NCBI GenBank assembly: GCA_016292575.1
Contig: JAEDIH010000031.1
Location: forward strand, 1 to 15,775
Direction: 5' to 3'
DNA: 15,775 bases
DNA from: Clostridiaceae bacterium
Lineage (GTDB): Bacteria; Bacillota; Clostridia; Oscillospirales; Acutalibacteraceae
In this document: positions 14,123 through 15,775 of the stretch, piece by piece
How the letters are laid out: every line of letters starts with the position of its first letter
How positions within the stretch are numbered: the first letter of the stretch is position 1
Notes under the pieces: generated by a model
What the model saw: only the letters and a program-made list of their open reading frames with translations
Told to the model about the DNA's origin: nothing
The model's database searches: none
Program-made: the position numbers and the translations under genes

Positions 14123-15490
14123 ATGGATGACCCGGGAAGTATTATCCTAAAATTATTGCTTCTGTTCGTACTCGTAATTATTAACGCATTTTTTGCAATG
14201 AGCGAAATTGCCATCATTTCCCTCAACGACAACGTTGTTGACAAGCAGGCGGAGGACGGCAACAAAAAAGCTAAAAAGGTAAAAAAGCTGACCGAAAATC
14301 CGAGCAATTTCCTCTCCACAATCCAGATTGGCGTTACCCTTGCCGGCTTCCTCACCTCGGCCTCCGCTTCAAGCAGCTTTGCCGCCGGTCTGACCGAAAA
14401 GCTCGTCGCTCTCGGCACGCCGATTTCCGCAAAGGTCATCAACGGAATTTCCGTTGTTCTCATCACTGTTATCATGTCGTACTTTTCTCTTGTTTTCGGC
14501 GAGCTTGCGCCGAAAAGAATGGCGATGCAGAAGCCGGAGAAAATTGCGTACTCCGTGGTGGGTATTCTGCTTGTTGTTAAAACAATCACCGCACCTTTTG
14601 TCAAGGTTCTTTCCGCTTCAACCAACCTCATTGTCAAGCTTTGCGGCTTTGACCCCAACGCAAACGAGGAAAGCGTTACCGAGGAGGAAATCCGAATGAT
14701 GGTCGATGTCGGTCAGGAAAAGGGCGTTATTGAGGACATTCAAAAGGAAATGATTGATAACATCTTTGACTTTGACGATATTGACGTTTCCGATATCATG
14801 ACCCACCGAACCGATATGTTCGCCGTTGAGGATACCGACAGCCTTGAACAGGTTGTTTCAATTTCCATTGAGCACGGTTATTCGCGCATCCCGGTTTTCC
14901 ACGAGGATCCCGACAACATCATCGGTATCGTATATATCAAAGACCTGCTAAAATATATCTCCTCCTCCCTCCCCAGGGACAAAGGTCCCAAGGACGTTAT
15001 GCGCGAGGCATACTATGTTCCGTTCAGCAAAAGCTGCGGCGCACTGTTCAACGAGATGTGCGAAAAGCACATGCAGATGGCCGTTGTTGTTGACGAATAC
15101 GGCGGAACGGCCGGCATTGTTACCATGGAGGACCTGCTTGAGGCCATTGTGGGCAACATTCAGGACGAATACGACAACGAGGACGAGGAAATTGTTGAAG
15201 TTTCCGAGAACGTTTTCACCATTGACGGCACCGCCTACATTGAGGAGGTCAACGAGCTTGTGGGCGATATCATTCCGGAGGGCGACTATGACACGCTCGG
15301 CGGTTTCCTCATAAGCCGCCTCGGCTATCTTCCCAAGGACGGCGACATGACCGAGGTTGAATTTAAAAATCTCAAGTTCACCATCCTCAATGTTGAGGAC
15401 AGGCGAATCGGTAAAATCCGCGTTGAAATCACTCCGAAAGAAGAAACCGACGGAGACGACCCTGACGACAAGGAAAAGGAAAAGGAATAA
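14123..15490 (+). CDS. DUF21-CBS membrane protein, CNNM/CorC (hemolysin C-like) family
   Basis: A 455-residue protein with a DUF21/CNNM membrane domain (about 5-180, some 3-4 helices) containing SNFLSTIQIGVTLAG (61-75) and FGELAPKR (125-132). It is followed by a CBS pair (about 222-345), with HGYSRIPVF in the first and DEYGGTAGIVTMEDLLE (324-340) in the second, then a CorC/HlyC domain (about 355-436) and an acidic and lysine-rich tail. The family includes Mg2+ exporters such as MpfA of Staphylococcus aureus and the older annotation hemolysin; magnesium or cobalt homeostasis is the likely role, inferred from the family. AAAGGAG lies 12 bases before the ATG, slightly long spacing. It is transcribed alone, with its own promoter and terminator. 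Confidence 0.94.
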   Translation: MDDPGSIILKLLLLFVLVIINAFFAMSEIAIISLNDNVVDKQAEDGNKKAKKVKKLTENPSNFLSTIQIGVTLAGFLTSASASSSFAAGLTEKLVALGTPISAKVINGISVVLITVIMSYFSLVFGELAPKRMAMQKPEKIAYSVVGILLVVKTITAPFVKVLSASTNLIVKLCGFDPNANEESVTEEEIRMMVDVGQEKGVIEDIQKEMIDNIFDFDDIDVSDIMTHRTDMFAVEDTDSLEQVVSISIEHGYSRIPVFHEDPDNIIGIVYIKDLLKYISSSLPRDKGPKDVMREAYYVPFSKSCGALFNEMCEKHMQMAVVVDEYGGTAGIVTMEDLLEAIVGNIQDEYDNEDEEIVEVSENVFTIDGTAYIEEVNELVGDIIPEGDYDTLGGFLISRLGYLPKDGDMTEVEFKNLKFTILNVEDRRIGKIRVEITPKEETDGDDPDDKEKEKE

Positions 15491-15511
15491 TCAAAATAAT
15501 AATAACAGCAA

Positions 15512-15547
15512 AATCCGAACCGGTGTTAAAGCCGATTCGGATTTTTT
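15512..15547 (+). terminator. Rho-independent terminator of the CBS/CorC gene
   Basis: AATCCGAACCGG and CCGATTCGGATT pair (12 positions with one mismatch) around the 8-base loop TGTTAAAG, followed directly by a run of T (15542-15547). It begins about 20 bases after the stop codon. Confidence 0.9.
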
Positions 15548-15559
15548 GTATAGCATTTA

Positions 15560-15605
15560 TGGGTAAACGGTGAAAGTGGTTTTTGTCCGTCCGCTCCGCT
15601 GGGGG
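15560..15605. repeat. 46-bp direct repeat, copy 1
   Basis: Starts TGGGTAAACGGTGAAAG and ends CCGCTCCGCTGGGGG. It is identical over 46 bases to the stretch at 15701-15746. The bases that follow (ACTTTTACCGG) resemble those following copy 2 loosely, so the copies probably come from a dispersed family. No coding frame is supported. Confidence 0.9.
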
Positions 15606-15626
15606 ACTTTTACCGGAAAACTGTAG

Positions 15627-15646
15627 GGGCGTCTCGTGAGGCGCCC
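15627..15646. repeat. GC-rich hairpin between the two repeat copies
   Basis: GGGCGTCTC and GAGGCGCCC pair over 9 positions with one G-T wobble, around a 2-base centre (effectively a 4-base loop). It is preceded by CTGTAG, so the context reads CTGTAGGGGCG, which I associate with intergenic repeats in gut Clostridia. Confidence 0.65.
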
Positions 15647-15700
15647 GGGAGCCTATCCCAAAACAGCCGCGTAAATTTTAACTTGTACGTTGTTCCTTTG

Positions 15701-15746
15701 TGGGTAAACGGTGAAAGTGGTTTTTGTCCGTCCGCTCCGCTGGGGG
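15701..15746. repeat. 46-bp direct repeat, copy 2
   Basis: An exact copy of 15560-15605, 141 bases further on. It runs straight into a perfect 12-bp hairpin that ends at the window edge, so the element may continue beyond it. Confidence 0.9.
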
Positions 15747-15775
15747 TTACTTTTGTCGGTTGTGACAAAAGTAAC
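15746..15775. repeat. Perfect 12-bp inverted repeat at the window end
   Basis: GTTACTTTTGTC and GACAAAAGTAAC are perfectly complementary around the 6-base loop GGTTGT. There is no T run within the window. It probably forms part of the same dispersed element as the 46-bp repeat. Confidence 0.8.

Noticed and set aside
14023..14658. 211-codon minus-strand open frame at the CBS gene
   Set aside because: It covers the promoter and the DUF21 part of a clear CorC-family gene on the other strand and reads through the -35/-10 region. No motif supports it.
15560..15775. CRISPR array
   Set aside because: There are only two 46-bp copies with a 95-base gap, and the gap contains its own hairpin. No regular spacer pattern or cas gene is present.

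Overview
The window looks like a chromosomal segment of an anaerobic Gram-positive bacterium of the class Clostridia (Bacillota), most plausibly an Oscillospiraceae/Ruminococcaceae-type gut commensal. The reasons are a complete run of rotary V-type ATPase genes in the order used by low-GC Gram-positives, strong AGGAGG-type ribosome binding sites, some TTG starts, a cell-surface acylation cluster of the Dlt type, and a GC-rich dispersed intergenic repeat at the right edge. The genus is an inference; no rRNA or other marker gene is present.

Layout. (1) Positions 1-7278, minus strand: a V-type ATPase operon read right to left. It begins with a membrane-anchored protein-kinase-like protein. This is followed, with overlapping or closely spaced genes, by the peripheral-stalk subunit G/H, the membrane subunit I, the rotor subunit K, then E, C and F, and the catalytic A subunit, which is cut by the left edge; B and D are expected beyond it. 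K carries the full set of ligands that bind Na+ in the Enterococcus hirae rotor, so a sodium-pumping enzyme is likely. The kinase-like protein has Asn where the catalytic Asp should be. (2) Positions 7279-7528: an extended -10 promoter for the V-ATPase operon and a rho-independent terminator for the next operon. (3) Positions 7529-13702, minus strand: five genes in transcript order MBOAT acyltransferase, acyl carrier protein, SLC13/DASS-type carboxylate transporter, AMP-forming acyl ligase, and SGNH-like surface protein with an Fn3-like tail. (4) Positions 13703-14122: a divergent regulatory region rich in palindromes and phased direct repeats. (5) Positions 14123-15490, plus strand: a CNNM/CorC-type DUF21-CBS membrane protein with a near-consensus sigma-A promoter and a terminator. 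(6) Positions 15560-15775: a composite intergenic repeat containing two identical 46-bp copies and two hairpins.

How the genes may work together. The five-gene cluster has the logic of the D-alanylation (Dlt) pathway: a ligase charges a carrier protein, an MBOAT protein moves the acyl group across the membrane, and an SGNH-like protein completes transfer to a surface polymer. It also has a dedicated carboxylate transporter in the middle of the operon, which suggests that the acyl donor is a transported organic acid rather than D-alanine. This is the best candidate here for an undescribed system. The V-ATPase and the transporter could both use a sodium gradient, but the transporter has lost one of its two Na+-binding SNT motifs, so that link is speculative.
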